Shown: positions 50,203 through 58,343 of the stretch, one piece after another | Numbering within the stretch: the stretch's first letter is position 1 | How the letters are laid out: every line of letters begins with the position of its first letter | From: Veillonella intestinalis | GTDB lineage: Bacteria; Bacillota; Negativicutes; Veillonellales; Veillonellaceae | DNA: 64,000 bases | Assembly: GCF_943193155.1 (NCBI RefSeq) | Contig: NZ_CALPDB010000001.1 | Coordinates: 1 to 64,000 of the forward strand | Direction of reading: 5' to 3' | The notes under the pieces: model-generated | What the model saw: the letters and a program-made list of their open reading frames with translations, nothing else | The model's database searches: none | What the model was told of the DNA's origin: nothing | Translations under genes and position numbers: made by a program

Positions 50203-50739
50203 ATGAATTTTATGACATGGTCTATGAGATTAGAATATATATGTAAACTACATAAAAGTCGGTTAATAGGAGGAATAGTATTTCTGTTATTATTGCCGAT
50301 AATTTGTTGGAGTTTAGTTTTTTATTGGTATATGGGAAATTGTGAACTTGAGGCTAGTACACAAAAATTAGTTGAAATGGGTCAATCTAATCACGAAGCT
50401 GTAACTTCATATAATGCACGTCTTAAACGTTTAATGGCGAAGGATTTAAGTCATACTACAGAAGCAAGTATGTTAGTGCATATGGTAGATTGTGCTAACT
50501 CTCACATAGTTTTAGATACGATTACATTTACGGATACAGGATTTACTATTACAGGTATTAGTACAACTCCAGAAGTCGTATTGGCATATAGTCAAAAATT
50601 AAAGAGTGTATTAAGGGGAGTGACAATTAATGAGAAGCAAGGCATTGATGCAACTCGTAAAGTTCATACGTTTCAGTTATCAGGACGCTATGGCAAGAAT
50701 GACGATTCCAAGAAAGCTGATAATAAAACTAATAAGTAG
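50203..50739 (+). CDS. pilN: PilN-like pilus assembly protein
   Basis: About 178 residues: a short cytoplasmic N-terminus, one membrane segment (IGGIVFLLLLPIICWSLVFY), a helical linker and a small ferredoxin-like domain (ILDTITFTDTGFTITGIST matches the PilN beta-strand pattern). ATG 50203 and 50212 are both possible. Overlaps the PilO-like gene. Confidence 0.75.
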   Translation: MNFMTWSMRLEYICKLHKSRLIGGIVFLLLLPIICWSLVFYWYMGNCELEASTQKLVEMGQSNHEAVTSYNARLKRLMAKDLSHTTEASMLVHMVDCANSHIVLDTITFTDTGFTITGISTTPEVVLAYSQKLKSVLRGVTINEKQGIDATRKVHTFQLSGRYGKNDDSKKADNKTNK

Positions 50740-51163
50740 TTATTGCTTTATTACAATCCTAGGTGCTGTGCTTGCTTTTTGGTTTCATAGTGAACAAGCA
50801 ATGTTGGTGGCCGCTCAAGAAGAACAGTCTTTGCAAAATGAAGGAGATTCAGTAGTAGTAGCAAGTCCGGCCTATGAACTAATTACGTCAACTGATAATG
50901 AGATTTCAGAAGGAAGTCATTTAAAAGATGTAATTATGCAAATAATCGGGAGTAAAGCTTTGACAATTATAGCGATGGAAGAACAAGAGACGAAACGGGG
51001 TAATCAGTTGAATATAGAAGTAAATGGAGCATTGCAGGACTATTTTACTTTTACTACTGAATTGACAGAAGCTCATCCAACGCTTGAAATTAAGCCGAAG
51101 GAATTGAAAAAAGAGAATGGGCAGTTGCATATTTTATTTACTGTGTCCAGCAGATTTTTATAG
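50690..51163 (+). CDS. pilO: PilO-like pilus assembly protein
   Basis: About 158 residues. AGGA (50682-50685) suggests ATG 50690; the open frame starts earlier inside pilN. One N-terminal membrane segment (KLIISSYCFITILGAVLAFWF region) is followed by a small periplasmic alpha/beta domain ending in LHILFTVSSRFL. By position and topology it is the PilO partner of PilN. No PilP or PilQ secretin gene follows. Confidence 0.68.
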   Translation: MARMTIPRKLIIKLISSYCFITILGAVLAFWFHSEQAMLVAAQEEQSLQNEGDSVVVASPAYELITSTDNEISEGSHLKDVIMQIIGSKALTIIAMEEQETKRGNQLNIEVNGALQDYFTFTTELTEAHPTLEIKPKELKKENGQLHILFTVSSRFL

Positions 51164-51314
51164 TATGTGGGCGATGAGAGATCGATAATTTAATTGTGAT
51201 TTTAGAATATATAAAAAATATGACAAAAAATATACATGAAATATGACAAAAGAAGAATTAGATATAGAAATTGTTAACATTGAATTTAAAGAAAAAAAGT
51301 TTCTTAATCAAGAA

Positions 51315-51350
51315 AAATAACCGCTTACTTTAGTAAGCGGTTATTTTGTA
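51315..51350 (+). terminator. Terminator of the pilus operon
   Basis: AAATAACCGCTTAC (51315-51328)/GTAAGCGGTTATTT (51333-51346), TTTA loop, then TTG. In the 457-bp gap to the shikimate kinase gene a 25-codon frame (51243-51320) precedes it without a ribosome binding site; otherwise the gap is AT-rich and empty. Confidence 0.9.
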
Positions 51351-51620
51351 TATGGGGTTATTTTGTATATATTGAGTTTTTATAGTTTCCTTAGTTTATC
51401 TTTTGTTAGGGCTTAAAGAACTAGTAAGTACTACAGAAATAGCATGTATTAGAGTAACGTATGTGCTGAATAATAAGTTAGGAAAATAGCGTAAATAGGC
51501 TAATTATAACTCTTAGTATAGGGCGAGTTAATTTTGAATTTTAAAAAATTATGTAGTAGAATAGAAACAAAGTACTATCATAGGTGAACTATGAGAATAA
51601 AAATTAGGCGGGATTACGTG

Positions 51621-52211
51621 ATGAAGCGAAATATAATATTAATTGGCACTATGGGGAGCGGCAAAAGCCACTTAGGGCGCAATCTAGCAGAGGCAAAAGG
51701 TTGGCAATTTGTGGATACCGATCGATTGTTAGAGCGTCGCTATAATTTACCTATTGCTGATATTTACGAGAAACTAGGCGAGAAGATGTTCCGCCATGCG
51801 GAGCGAGAAATACTTAAAAAAGTGTGTATGTATCATGAGTCGGTCATTTCGGTAGGCGGTAATTTCCCCTTAGATGTACGTACGGTTCGTTATTTACAGC
51901 GGTATGCGTATATTATTGGCATTCGTGCTGCAGAATATCGTATTGTTAAGCGTGTGAATCGTCGCATTGGTAAACGACCAACTATGGATTATTCTGATGT
52001 GCCGGGTTTTGTAGAAACTATGATGCAACGTTGGAAGCCAGTATATAAGAAGTGTGACTGTGTCATTGATACGACCTACGGCCGTACCGAAAATTTGATT
52101 GAATTAATTCATGATATATTAGCACGGGAGGGCGTTATGTTTAAAAAACGTCGCCCTTATACGGGGGTAAAGGAACATGAAAAAAATAGCAATTCTGACG
52201 AGCGGCGGTGA
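51621..52211 (+). CDS. aroK: Shikimate kinase
   Basis: A 196-residue kinase that phosphorylates shikimate in aromatic amino-acid synthesis. ATG 51621 follows a GGCGGGA-type site; the upstream start 51591 has none. Numbering matches the classical enzyme: P-loop GTMGSGKS (9-16), D32 and D34, R58 and E61, and G79-G80. The third Gly of the GGG motif is Asn81 (VGGNF). The C-terminal ~25 residues (KKRRPYTGVKEHEKNSNSDERR) extend past the kinase fold because the frame runs on into pfkA (35-bp overlap). Confidence 0.85.
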   Translation: MKRNIILIGTMGSGKSHLGRNLAEAKGWQFVDTDRLLERRYNLPIADIYEKLGEKMFRHAEREILKKVCMYHESVISVGGNFPLDVRTVRYLQRYAYIIGIRAAEYRIVKRVNRRIGKRPTMDYSDVPGFVETMMQRWKPVYKKCDCVIDTTYGRTENLIELIHDILAREGVMFKKRRPYTGVKEHEKNSNSDERR

Positions 52212-53136
52212 TGCACCGGGCATGAATGCAGCTGTGCGTGCATTAGTGCGTAAGGGGATTTATGAAGGCTTTGAAGTATATGGCATTAATCGAGGGTATG
52301 AAGGCCTCTTGAAAGGGGATTTTCAGCTATTAGATCGTCGAGATGTAGGGGCTATTGTTAATAAAGGTGGTACAATGCTAAAGACGGCTCGTTGCGTTGA
52401 GTTTTCAGAATTAGCGCAACAGCAAAAAGCGGCACAGATATTGCGTGAACACGCCATCGATGCTTTAGTCGTTATTGGTGGTGATGGCTCAATGGCGGGG
52501 GCCATGTCATTAGCTAAGCAAGGAATTCCGACTATTACGATTCCAGGTACTATTGATAATGACATGTGTGGTACAGAGTATACGATTGGCTTTGATACAG
52601 CCCTAAATACAGTGGTAGATGCAGTTAGTAAGATTCGTGATACTACGACGGCTCATGACCGTGTAGCTATTGTAGAAGTAATGGGGCGTCATGCCGGACA
52701 CTTAGCAGTGCGTGCTGGTCTTGCCTGTGGGGCTGAATTGGTGCTTATTCCTGAAAAGCCTATGAGCTTAGATACTGTATGTAATCATCTTCGTGATTCT
52801 CATGCTTCCGGTAAAACAAATAGTATTATTATGGTAGCAGAAGGGGCGTATCATAGTTTTGAAGTATACGCATATATTAACAAAGTATTACAGATTTCCC
52901 CTAGTGTTACTGTATTGGGCTATTTACAACGTGGTGGTTCACCGTCAGCACGAGATGCTAGTATGGCGGCCTTAATGAGTGAACGTGCTATTGATGCCTT
53001 AAAGGTTGGTACTTATAATTGTTTAATAGGACTAACTGGGGCTGTGATTGAAGCTATACCCTATGAAGAGGCACAACGGCGACGTTATCCAATTAGTGAT
53101 GAAGAATATGAATTGATTTCTGTGTTAGCTCGCTAA
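52177..53136 (+). CDS. pfkA: ATP-dependent 6-phosphofructokinase
   Basis: A 319-residue enzyme of the bacterial ATP-PFK type. GGDGS is at 101-105 with Gly104, which marks ATP rather than PPi use. GTIDND has the catalytic Asp127 at the E. coli position, and EVMGRHAGHLA and LGYLQRGGSPSARD complete the active site. RBS AAAGGAA lies in the aroK 3' end, so the two are translationally coupled. In Veillonella-like asaccharolytic cells this enzyme's role in glycolysis is unclear. Confidence 0.95.
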   Translation: MKKIAILTSGGDAPGMNAAVRALVRKGIYEGFEVYGINRGYEGLLKGDFQLLDRRDVGAIVNKGGTMLKTARCVEFSELAQQQKAAQILREHAIDALVVIGGDGSMAGAMSLAKQGIPTITIPGTIDNDMCGTEYTIGFDTALNTVVDAVSKIRDTTTAHDRVAIVEVMGRHAGHLAVRAGLACGAELVLIPEKPMSLDTVCNHLRDSHASGKTNSIIMVAEGAYHSFEVYAYINKVLQISPSVTVLGYLQRGGSPSARDASMAALMSERAIDALKVGTYNCLIGLTGAVIEAIPYEEAQRRRYPISDEEYELISVLAR

Positions 53137-53246
53137 TATAAATAATTTTTAGTGAATTGTGAATATAGTGGTTAAATACGCTTTAGATTCATGAAGAACT
53201 CACAGTAAAAATTTATAATAACCATATAGATACATATAGATGTATG

Positions 53247-53278
53247 GCCTTCTTCATGTTGTTTGAGGAGGGCTTTAC
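53247..53278 (+). terminator. Probable terminator after pfkA
   Basis: GCCTTCTTC (53247-53255) and GAGGAGGGC (53265-53273) form a 9-bp stem with G-U pairs, followed by TTTACTT. Weak T-run. Confidence 0.5.
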
Positions 53279-53400
53279 TTCAGTTAGGACTTATATATAG
53301 TAAGTATACATTGGGGATTTTAGGTGTAGCAGGATACAAAGTCTTTTTAAGATAAGCTAAAGTTTCCAGGTATATCGTCAGAAGCAAAGGAGTTTATAAG

Positions 53401-54477
53401 ATGTGGCGAACACGTAAATTTTGGGGGATCCTCATAGCTATTTTGGTTATAGTGTTAGGGGGATTGTATTGGTTTAAGTCTAAAGACACTAGTGAAACTA
53501 CGGCCTATACAACGGGTAAAGTAGAGCGAGGGAATATTTCATCAGTAATTACCTCTACAGGGACAATTAACCCTAAAAACTATGTCGATATTTCTACGAA
53601 CGTGGCAGGTACATTAGAAAGTGTATCTGTAAAAGAGAATGATCATGTTACGCAAGGTCAAGTTATTGCAACGATTGATGCGCGTCAATTACAAGCTACC
53701 GCTGATGACGCAAGAGCGACTTTAGAAAATACGGCAGCTGATTTAGACCGTTATAAAACCTTGGTAGCACAAGGGGCTATTCCACAACAGACGTATGATA
53801 CGGCATTGATGAATTATCAAAAAGCACAAGCGGCATATGATAGAGCAATAGCTAATTTAGATGATACAACGATTACTTCGCCTATGGATGGGACTGTAAT
53901 TGGTACACCACTAAAAGCAGGGCAAACGATTAGTACAGGTATTTCTACACAGATGATTATTGCTACGGTAGCTGATTTAAGTAATCTTGAAATCTATCTT
54001 ACTGTGGATGAAACTGATATTGGTAGTGTAAAAAAAGGAGCTCGTGTTGATTTTACTGTTGATGCGCATCCTGGTAAAACCTTTACAGGCTATGTAAGTG
54101 ATATTGCTTTAGGTACTAAAGGTAATATGGGGACTACCTCGAGTAGTGTGGTGTATTATACAGTGAAAGTAGCTATTTCAGAAGCTGATGCGGGGAATTT
54201 CTTCCCTACTATGACAGCTCGTGCCACTATTTATGGTGATGAACGTAGTAATGTATTAGTCGTGCCATTAGCCGCTGTTCGTACAGATAAAGTAGGCGAA
54301 TATGTGTATGTAATTCGCAATGGTAAACCAGAACGGACTAGTGTGACAACCGGTATTACTGGTGAAACGACGATTGAAATCTCTAAAGGCTTAAATGAAG
54401 GCGATGAAATTGTAGTCAGTGGTGATGTAGGCTCTTCTGCAACAAAAAAGGCTAGCTCTGGCGGCCCTATGTTCTAG
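53401..54477 (+). CDS. macA: MacA-like periplasmic adaptor
   Basis: A 358-residue HlyD-type membrane-fusion protein. One N-terminal membrane segment (FWGILIAILVIVLGGLYWF) is followed by a lipoyl/barrel-sandwich half (GTLESVSVKENDHVTQGQVIATID), an alpha hairpin (~95-155), the second lipoyl half (ITSPMDGTVIGTPLKAGQ), a beta-barrel and a membrane-proximal domain. It joins the MacB-like pump to an outer-membrane channel, which implies a diderm envelope. RBS AAAGGAG. First gene of a three-gene operon; TolC is not in the window. Confidence 0.92.
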   Translation: MWRTRKFWGILIAILVIVLGGLYWFKSKDTSETTAYTTGKVERGNISSVITSTGTINPKNYVDISTNVAGTLESVSVKENDHVTQGQVIATIDARQLQATADDARATLENTAADLDRYKTLVAQGAIPQQTYDTALMNYQKAQAAYDRAIANLDDTTITSPMDGTVIGTPLKAGQTISTGISTQMIIATVADLSNLEIYLTVDETDIGSVKKGARVDFTVDAHPGKTFTGYVSDIALGTKGNMGTTSSSVVYYTVKVAISEADAGNFFPTMTARATIYGDERSNVLVVPLAAVRTDKVGEYVYVIRNGKPERTSVTTGITGETTIEISKGLNEGDEIVVSGDVGSSATKKASSGGPMF

Positions 54478-54488
54478 GAGGGATATAT

Positions 54489-55220
54489 ATGAGAGACGCA
54501 GTAATTTCATTAGAAGGTATTACTAAAACATATGTGAATGGCAAGTTGGTAGTACCTGTATTGCATGGGATCGACCTTAATATTTATGAAGGTGAGTTTA
54601 CATCCATTATGGGGCCATCAGGGTCCGGTAAATCCACATTTATGAACATTTTAGGTTGTTTAGATAGACCGACGTCTGGTTCTTACAAACTAGATGGCGA
54701 GGAAGTAGCCAATTTGAGTGATGATGAGTTGGCCTTTGTTCGTAATAAACGGATTGGTTTCGTGTTTCAGAGCTTTAATTTATTGCCTAAATTGACGGCC
54801 CAAGAAAATGTAGCGTTACCTATGGTATATGCTGGTGTGGCTAAGAAAGAACGCAATGAGCGTGCGGCAGAGTTATTAGATTCTTTAGGCTTAGGCGAAC
54901 GACTCGATCATGTACCAGCTGAATTATCCGGTGGGCAAAGACAGCGTGTTGCCATTGCTCGTGCTTTAGCCAATAATCCATCCATTATTATGGCTGATGA
55001 GCCAACTGGTAATTTGGATTCTAAGTCTAGTGTTGATGTAATGGATATTTTCACCAACTTATATAAAGAAGGGCGTACTATTATTTTGGTTACCCATGAA
55101 CCAGATATTGCTACTTATGCAAGTCGTAATATTGTATTGCGAGATGGCAATATTGTTGAAGATACAGTAAATCCTAATATGGCAGGATTACTACGTAAAG
55201 GAGGTGCTGCCCATGTATAA
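54489..55220 (+). CDS. macB: MacB-type ABC transporter ATPase
   Basis: A 243-residue ATPase: Walker A GPSGSGKST, Q-loop FQSFNLLPKLTA, signature LSGGQRQRVAIARAL, Walker B IIMADEPTGNLD and switch VTHEPDI. In E. coli the ATPase and permease of MacB are one chain; here they are separate genes. It overlaps the permease gene by 8 bp. Confidence 0.94.
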   Translation: MRDAVISLEGITKTYVNGKLVVPVLHGIDLNIYEGEFTSIMGPSGSGKSTFMNILGCLDRPTSGSYKLDGEEVANLSDDELAFVRNKRIGFVFQSFNLLPKLTAQENVALPMVYAGVAKKERNERAAELLDSLGLGERLDHVPAELSGGQRQRVAIARALANNPSIIMADEPTGNLDSKSSVDVMDIFTNLYKEGRTIILVTHEPDIATYASRNIVLRDGNIVEDTVNPNMAGLLRKGGAAHV

Positions 55221-56427
55221 AGAGGGCTTTTTAATGGCCTGGGCCTCCTTAGTAGCCAATAAGATGCGTTCCTTGTTGACTATGTTAGGGATTATTATTG
55301 GGGTAGCAGCCGTTATTGCCTTAGTATCAATTGGTTATGGGGTGCGTAGTCAGATTCAGGACTCTATATCCAGTTTAGGTAGTAATTTGTTAATGGTGTA
55401 TCCAGGGGCGCCAAGAACACCAGGGGTACGACCAACGGCAGATTCACAAAAAACAATAAAGATGGAAGACTATACAACAATTTCACATCTTGATGATATT
55501 GAAATGGCTTCACCAGTATCTTCTGGTTCATCTTATATTGTGATTTACACCAATAAAAACTGGACCACATCTGTAACTGGGGTTAATTCTGATTTTCAAT
55601 ACATTAATAATTGGACTGTAAAATCAGGACGTTTTATTACGGCCACTCAAGTTGATCGACGGGAACGTGTTGCCGTTATTGGTAGCACTGTAGCAACTAA
55701 TTTGTTTGGTGTGGAAGACCCTGTAGGTAAAGATATTCGTATTAAAAATAATCCGTACAAAGTTATTGGTGTTTTAGAAGCAAAAGGGTCAGGTAGTTTT
55801 GGGAATGACCAAGACGATATTATATACATTCCATATACTACTGGCATGGAGCGGCTTCAAGGGGTCGACTATTTGCGGATGATTTATATTAAAGCTAAAG
55901 AAGGGGCTGACCTTGACCGCTTACAATCTGACGTAGAAAATATTTTACGAGTTCGTCATAATGTTAAAAATCCAGAATTAGATGATTTCAATGTGCGTAA
56001 TATGGCAACTATCATGGAAACTGTAGAGCAAACAACGGCGACAATGACCTTGTTCTTAGGTTCTGTGGCAGCTATCTCCTTACTAGTTGGGGGGATTGGC
56101 ATTATGAATATTATGCTCGTATCTGTGACAGAACGTACTCGTGAAATTGGTGTTCGTAAAGCGTTAGGGGCTACTTATCGTGTCATTGTTATGCAGTTCC
56201 TTATTGAAGCGGTGGTAATCAGCCTTGTTGGTGGTGCTATTGGGATTGTTGTGGGAATTGGCTCGGCACAATTAATTAGTGCATTGACAGGTATGCAAAC
56301 CGTTGTATCTATGGGACCAATTTTATTATCCTTTGGTTTCTCCATGGCTATTGGTCTTGTCTTTGGCTTATATCCTGCCCGCAAAGCGGCTAAATTAAAT
56401 CCAATTGACGCCTTACATTATGAATAG
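55213..56427 (+). CDS. MacB-type ABC transporter permease
   Basis: A 404-residue membrane protein starting at ATG 55213, served by AAAGGAGGTG inside the ATPase gene. LVANKMRSLLTMLGIIIGVAAVIALVSIG is the first segment. A MacB_PCD extracytoplasmic domain (to ~270) and the FtsX core with IGVRKALGATYRVIVMQFLIE follow. Works with the two preceding genes in export of small molecules, peptides or lipoproteins. Confidence 0.93.
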   Translation: MYKEGFLMAWASLVANKMRSLLTMLGIIIGVAAVIALVSIGYGVRSQIQDSISSLGSNLLMVYPGAPRTPGVRPTADSQKTIKMEDYTTISHLDDIEMASPVSSGSSYIVIYTNKNWTTSVTGVNSDFQYINNWTVKSGRFITATQVDRRERVAVIGSTVATNLFGVEDPVGKDIRIKNNPYKVIGVLEAKGSGSFGNDQDDIIYIPYTTGMERLQGVDYLRMIYIKAKEGADLDRLQSDVENILRVRHNVKNPELDDFNVRNMATIMETVEQTTATMTLFLGSVAAISLLVGGIGIMNIMLVSVTERTREIGVRKALGATYRVIVMQFLIEAVVISLVGGAIGIVVGIGSAQLISALTGMQTVVSMGPILLSFGFSMAIGLVFGLYPARKAAKLNPIDALHYE

Positions 56428-56498
56428 GTATAATGATTATATAGCTTGAGGTTAATTGTTTATTAAACAGTAAGCAATACTTAGTTAGATGTAATCAC

Positions 56499-56535
56499 AT
56501 AAGCGTAGTTACAATTCGTGGCTACGCTTATTTTA
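56499..56535 (+). terminator. Terminator after the MacAB-type operon
   Basis: ATAAGCGTAG (56499-56508)/CTACGCTTAT (56522-56531), 13-nt loop, TTTT. The thioesterase ribosome site follows after 7 nt. Confidence 0.8.
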
Positions 56536-56549
56536 TGAAAGGATAGGTT

Positions 56550-57002
56550 ATGAGTAAGCAAAAAGAAATGCGTACCTTAGTCGATTTTTTTGATCACATG
56601 TGTCATGAACATACTTTTGATTGGTCACAATATGTACGTGTCACTGGTGGTGACCCTGGTCATTTGGAAATGACTTTTTTGAGCGATGCTGTAAAACATG
56701 GTAATTTTATTGGCAATATTCATGGTGGTGTATACATGAGTTTAGCTGATACTGTTATGGGCGTAGCTTGTTTCACTTTGGGGAAGCGAGTTGTTACCTT
56801 AGAAATGAAGGGGAACTTTGTTAAAGCTGTGAAATCAGGACAGCGTTTGCGTGCTGTAGCCAATGTAGAGCATAATGGCAAAAATACAATGGTAACGACG
56901 GGCCGCATTTACAATGATTTAGGTGAGTTAGTTTATATGAGCTCGGGTACATTTTATGTCATTGATGGCTTTGAATTGCCACAGTTACCTTGGCGTTTAT
57001 AA
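56550..57002 (+). CDS. PaaI-type hotdog-fold thioesterase
   Basis: A 150-residue acyl-CoA thioesterase-family protein. NIHGGVYMSLADTVMGVA is the HGG/D signature of the 4HBT/PaaI group, and the sheet VVTLEMKGNFVKAVKSGQRLRAVANV follows the usual pattern. Substrate unknown. RBS AAAGGATAGG. Single gene between a terminator and the T-box leader. Confidence 0.85.
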   Translation: MSKQKEMRTLVDFFDHMCHEHTFDWSQYVRVTGGDPGHLEMTFLSDAVKHGNFIGNIHGGVYMSLADTVMGVACFTLGKRVVTLEMKGNFVKAVKSGQRLRAVANVEHNGKNTMVTTGRIYNDLGELVYMSSGTFYVIDGFELPQLPWRL

Positions 57003-57074
57003 AAGGTACATAGAATTACCTTTGACAGGACTAGTAAGACTTGGTATACTTAGGTTTATATTGATAAGATAATA

Positions 57075-57255
57075 TGGCGATGACAAAATTGGCGCCACAT
57101 GAGTATTTTTCAGAGAGTGAAGTATTGGTGGGAGCTTCATAAATAGCCTGTGGAGAGCATTTCCTTTTGGAGCCATGGATTGAACTAAGAGTAGATTCAT
57201 CGTGTGACCGCGTTAAGGTCTTAGAGTACTAATTAGGGTGGTACCGCGAATTTAT
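57075..57255 (+). ncRNA. T-box leader of pheST
   Basis: The leader contains an AGAGAG/GGTGGGA-type stem I (CAGAGAGTG near 57111 and TTGGTGGGAG near 57123), then GAACTAAGAG, and the conserved T-box AGGGTGGTACCGCG at 57235-57248. T-boxes sense uncharged tRNA, here presumably tRNA-Phe. TTC triplets occur in the expected stretch after stem I's apical part, but the specifier cannot be fixed by eye. The 5' limit is approximate. Confidence 0.9.
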
Positions 57256-57288
57256 ACCTTCGCCCCTTGCTGGGGCGGAGGTTTTTTT
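57256..57288 (+). terminator. T-box regulated terminator
   Basis: CCTTCGCCCC (57257-57266) with GGGGCGGAGG (57272-57281) around TTGCT, followed by TTTTTTT. It competes with the T-box antiterminator. Confidence 0.93.
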
Positions 57289-57309
57289 GTTAGCAGGAGG
57301 TCGTAACAA

Positions 57310-58332
57310 ATGGAAGAATTGTTAAAAGCCTTAAAAGCGGAAGCTGAAGCACGGATTAAAAGTGCTGATGCATTAAACGTTTTACAAGAGGCGCGCGTTA
57401 AGTATTTAGGTAAAAAAGGGGAAGTAACGGCATTATTGAAAGGTCTTGGTAAATTATCTCCAGAAGAACGTCCACGCATGGGGGCGCTTGTAAATACCGT
57501 ACGTGAAGAGTTAGAAGGTATGATTAGCGAAGTACAGGCTAGTTTAGAAGCAAAAGTAATGGAAGCTAAATTGAAAGCTGAAAAAGTTGACATTACTTTG
57601 CCTGGTCGTGTAACTCGTAAAGGTCATGTCCATCCTTTAACGGCTGTTAATGAACAGATTGAACAATTCTTTATGAAAATGGGTTACACCGTCGCTGAAG
57701 GGCCTGAAATTGAAAGTGATCACTATAACTTTGAATGCTTGAATTTACCGGCTGATCATCCAGCTCGTGATATGCAGGATTCTTTCTATATTACAAATTC
57801 TGTATTATTGCGTACGCATACATCGCCAGTACAGGCACGAACATTACAGAGCCAAGAACCAAATAGTCCTGTGCGTATGATTGCACCAGGTAAAGTATAT
57901 CGTTGGGATTATGATGCTACTCATTCCCCAGTATTCCACCAAGTAGAAGGCTTAGTTGTGGATAAAGGGATTACTTTTGCAGATTTAAAGGGTACTTTGG
58001 AAATTTTCTTGCGCCACATGTTTGGCGAAGATACAAAGGTGCGTTTCCGTACAAGTTTCTTCCCATTTACAGAACCAAGTGCAGAAGTGGATATTTCTTG
58101 TTGCATGTGCGGTGGTGAAGGCTGTCGCGTATGCTCACACACTGGTTGGCTTGAAATCTTAGGCTGCGGTATGGTACACCCACGAGTATTAGAAATGAAT
58201 GGTTATGATCCTAATGAAGTGCAAGGCTTTGCCTTCGGTATGGGTGTGGAACGTATTGCTATGTTACTCTATGGCATTGGTGATTTACGATTATTCTATG
58301 AAAATGATATGCGTTTCTTGAAGCAGTTCTAG
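57310..58332 (+). CDS. pheS: Phenylalanyl-tRNA synthetase alpha subunit
   Basis: A 340-residue class II synthetase subunit. N-terminal coiled coil (1-~85), then [13 protein letters not shown], motif 2 region [10 protein letters not shown] and [24 protein letters not shown], and motif 3 [32 protein letters not shown] cysteine segment is as in other Firmicutes. RBS AGGAGG. Controlled by the T-box leader and joined to pheT. Confidence 0.97.
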   Translation: MEELLKALKAEAEARIKSADALNVLQEARVKYLGKKGEVTALLKGLGKLSPEERPRMGALVNTVREELEGMISEVQASLEAKVMEAKLKAEKVDITLPGRVTRKGHVHPLTAVNEQIEQFFMKMGYTVAEGPEIESDHYNFECLNLPADHPARDMQDSFYITNSVLLRTHTSPVQARTLQSQEPNSPVRMIAPGKVYRWDYDATHSPVFHQVEGLVVDKGITFADLKGTLEIFLRHMFGEDTKVRFRTSFFPFTEPSAEVDISCCMCGGEGCRVCSHTGWLEILGCGMVHPRVLEMNGYDPNEVQGFAFGMGVERIAMLLYGIGDLRLFYENDMRFLKQF

Positions 58333-58343
58333 GAGGTAAGACA

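Noticed and set aside
51243-51320. 25-codon frame after the pilus operon (starts MTKEELDIEIV)
   Set aside because: No ribosome binding site, ends inside the terminator stem and has no recognisable similarity.
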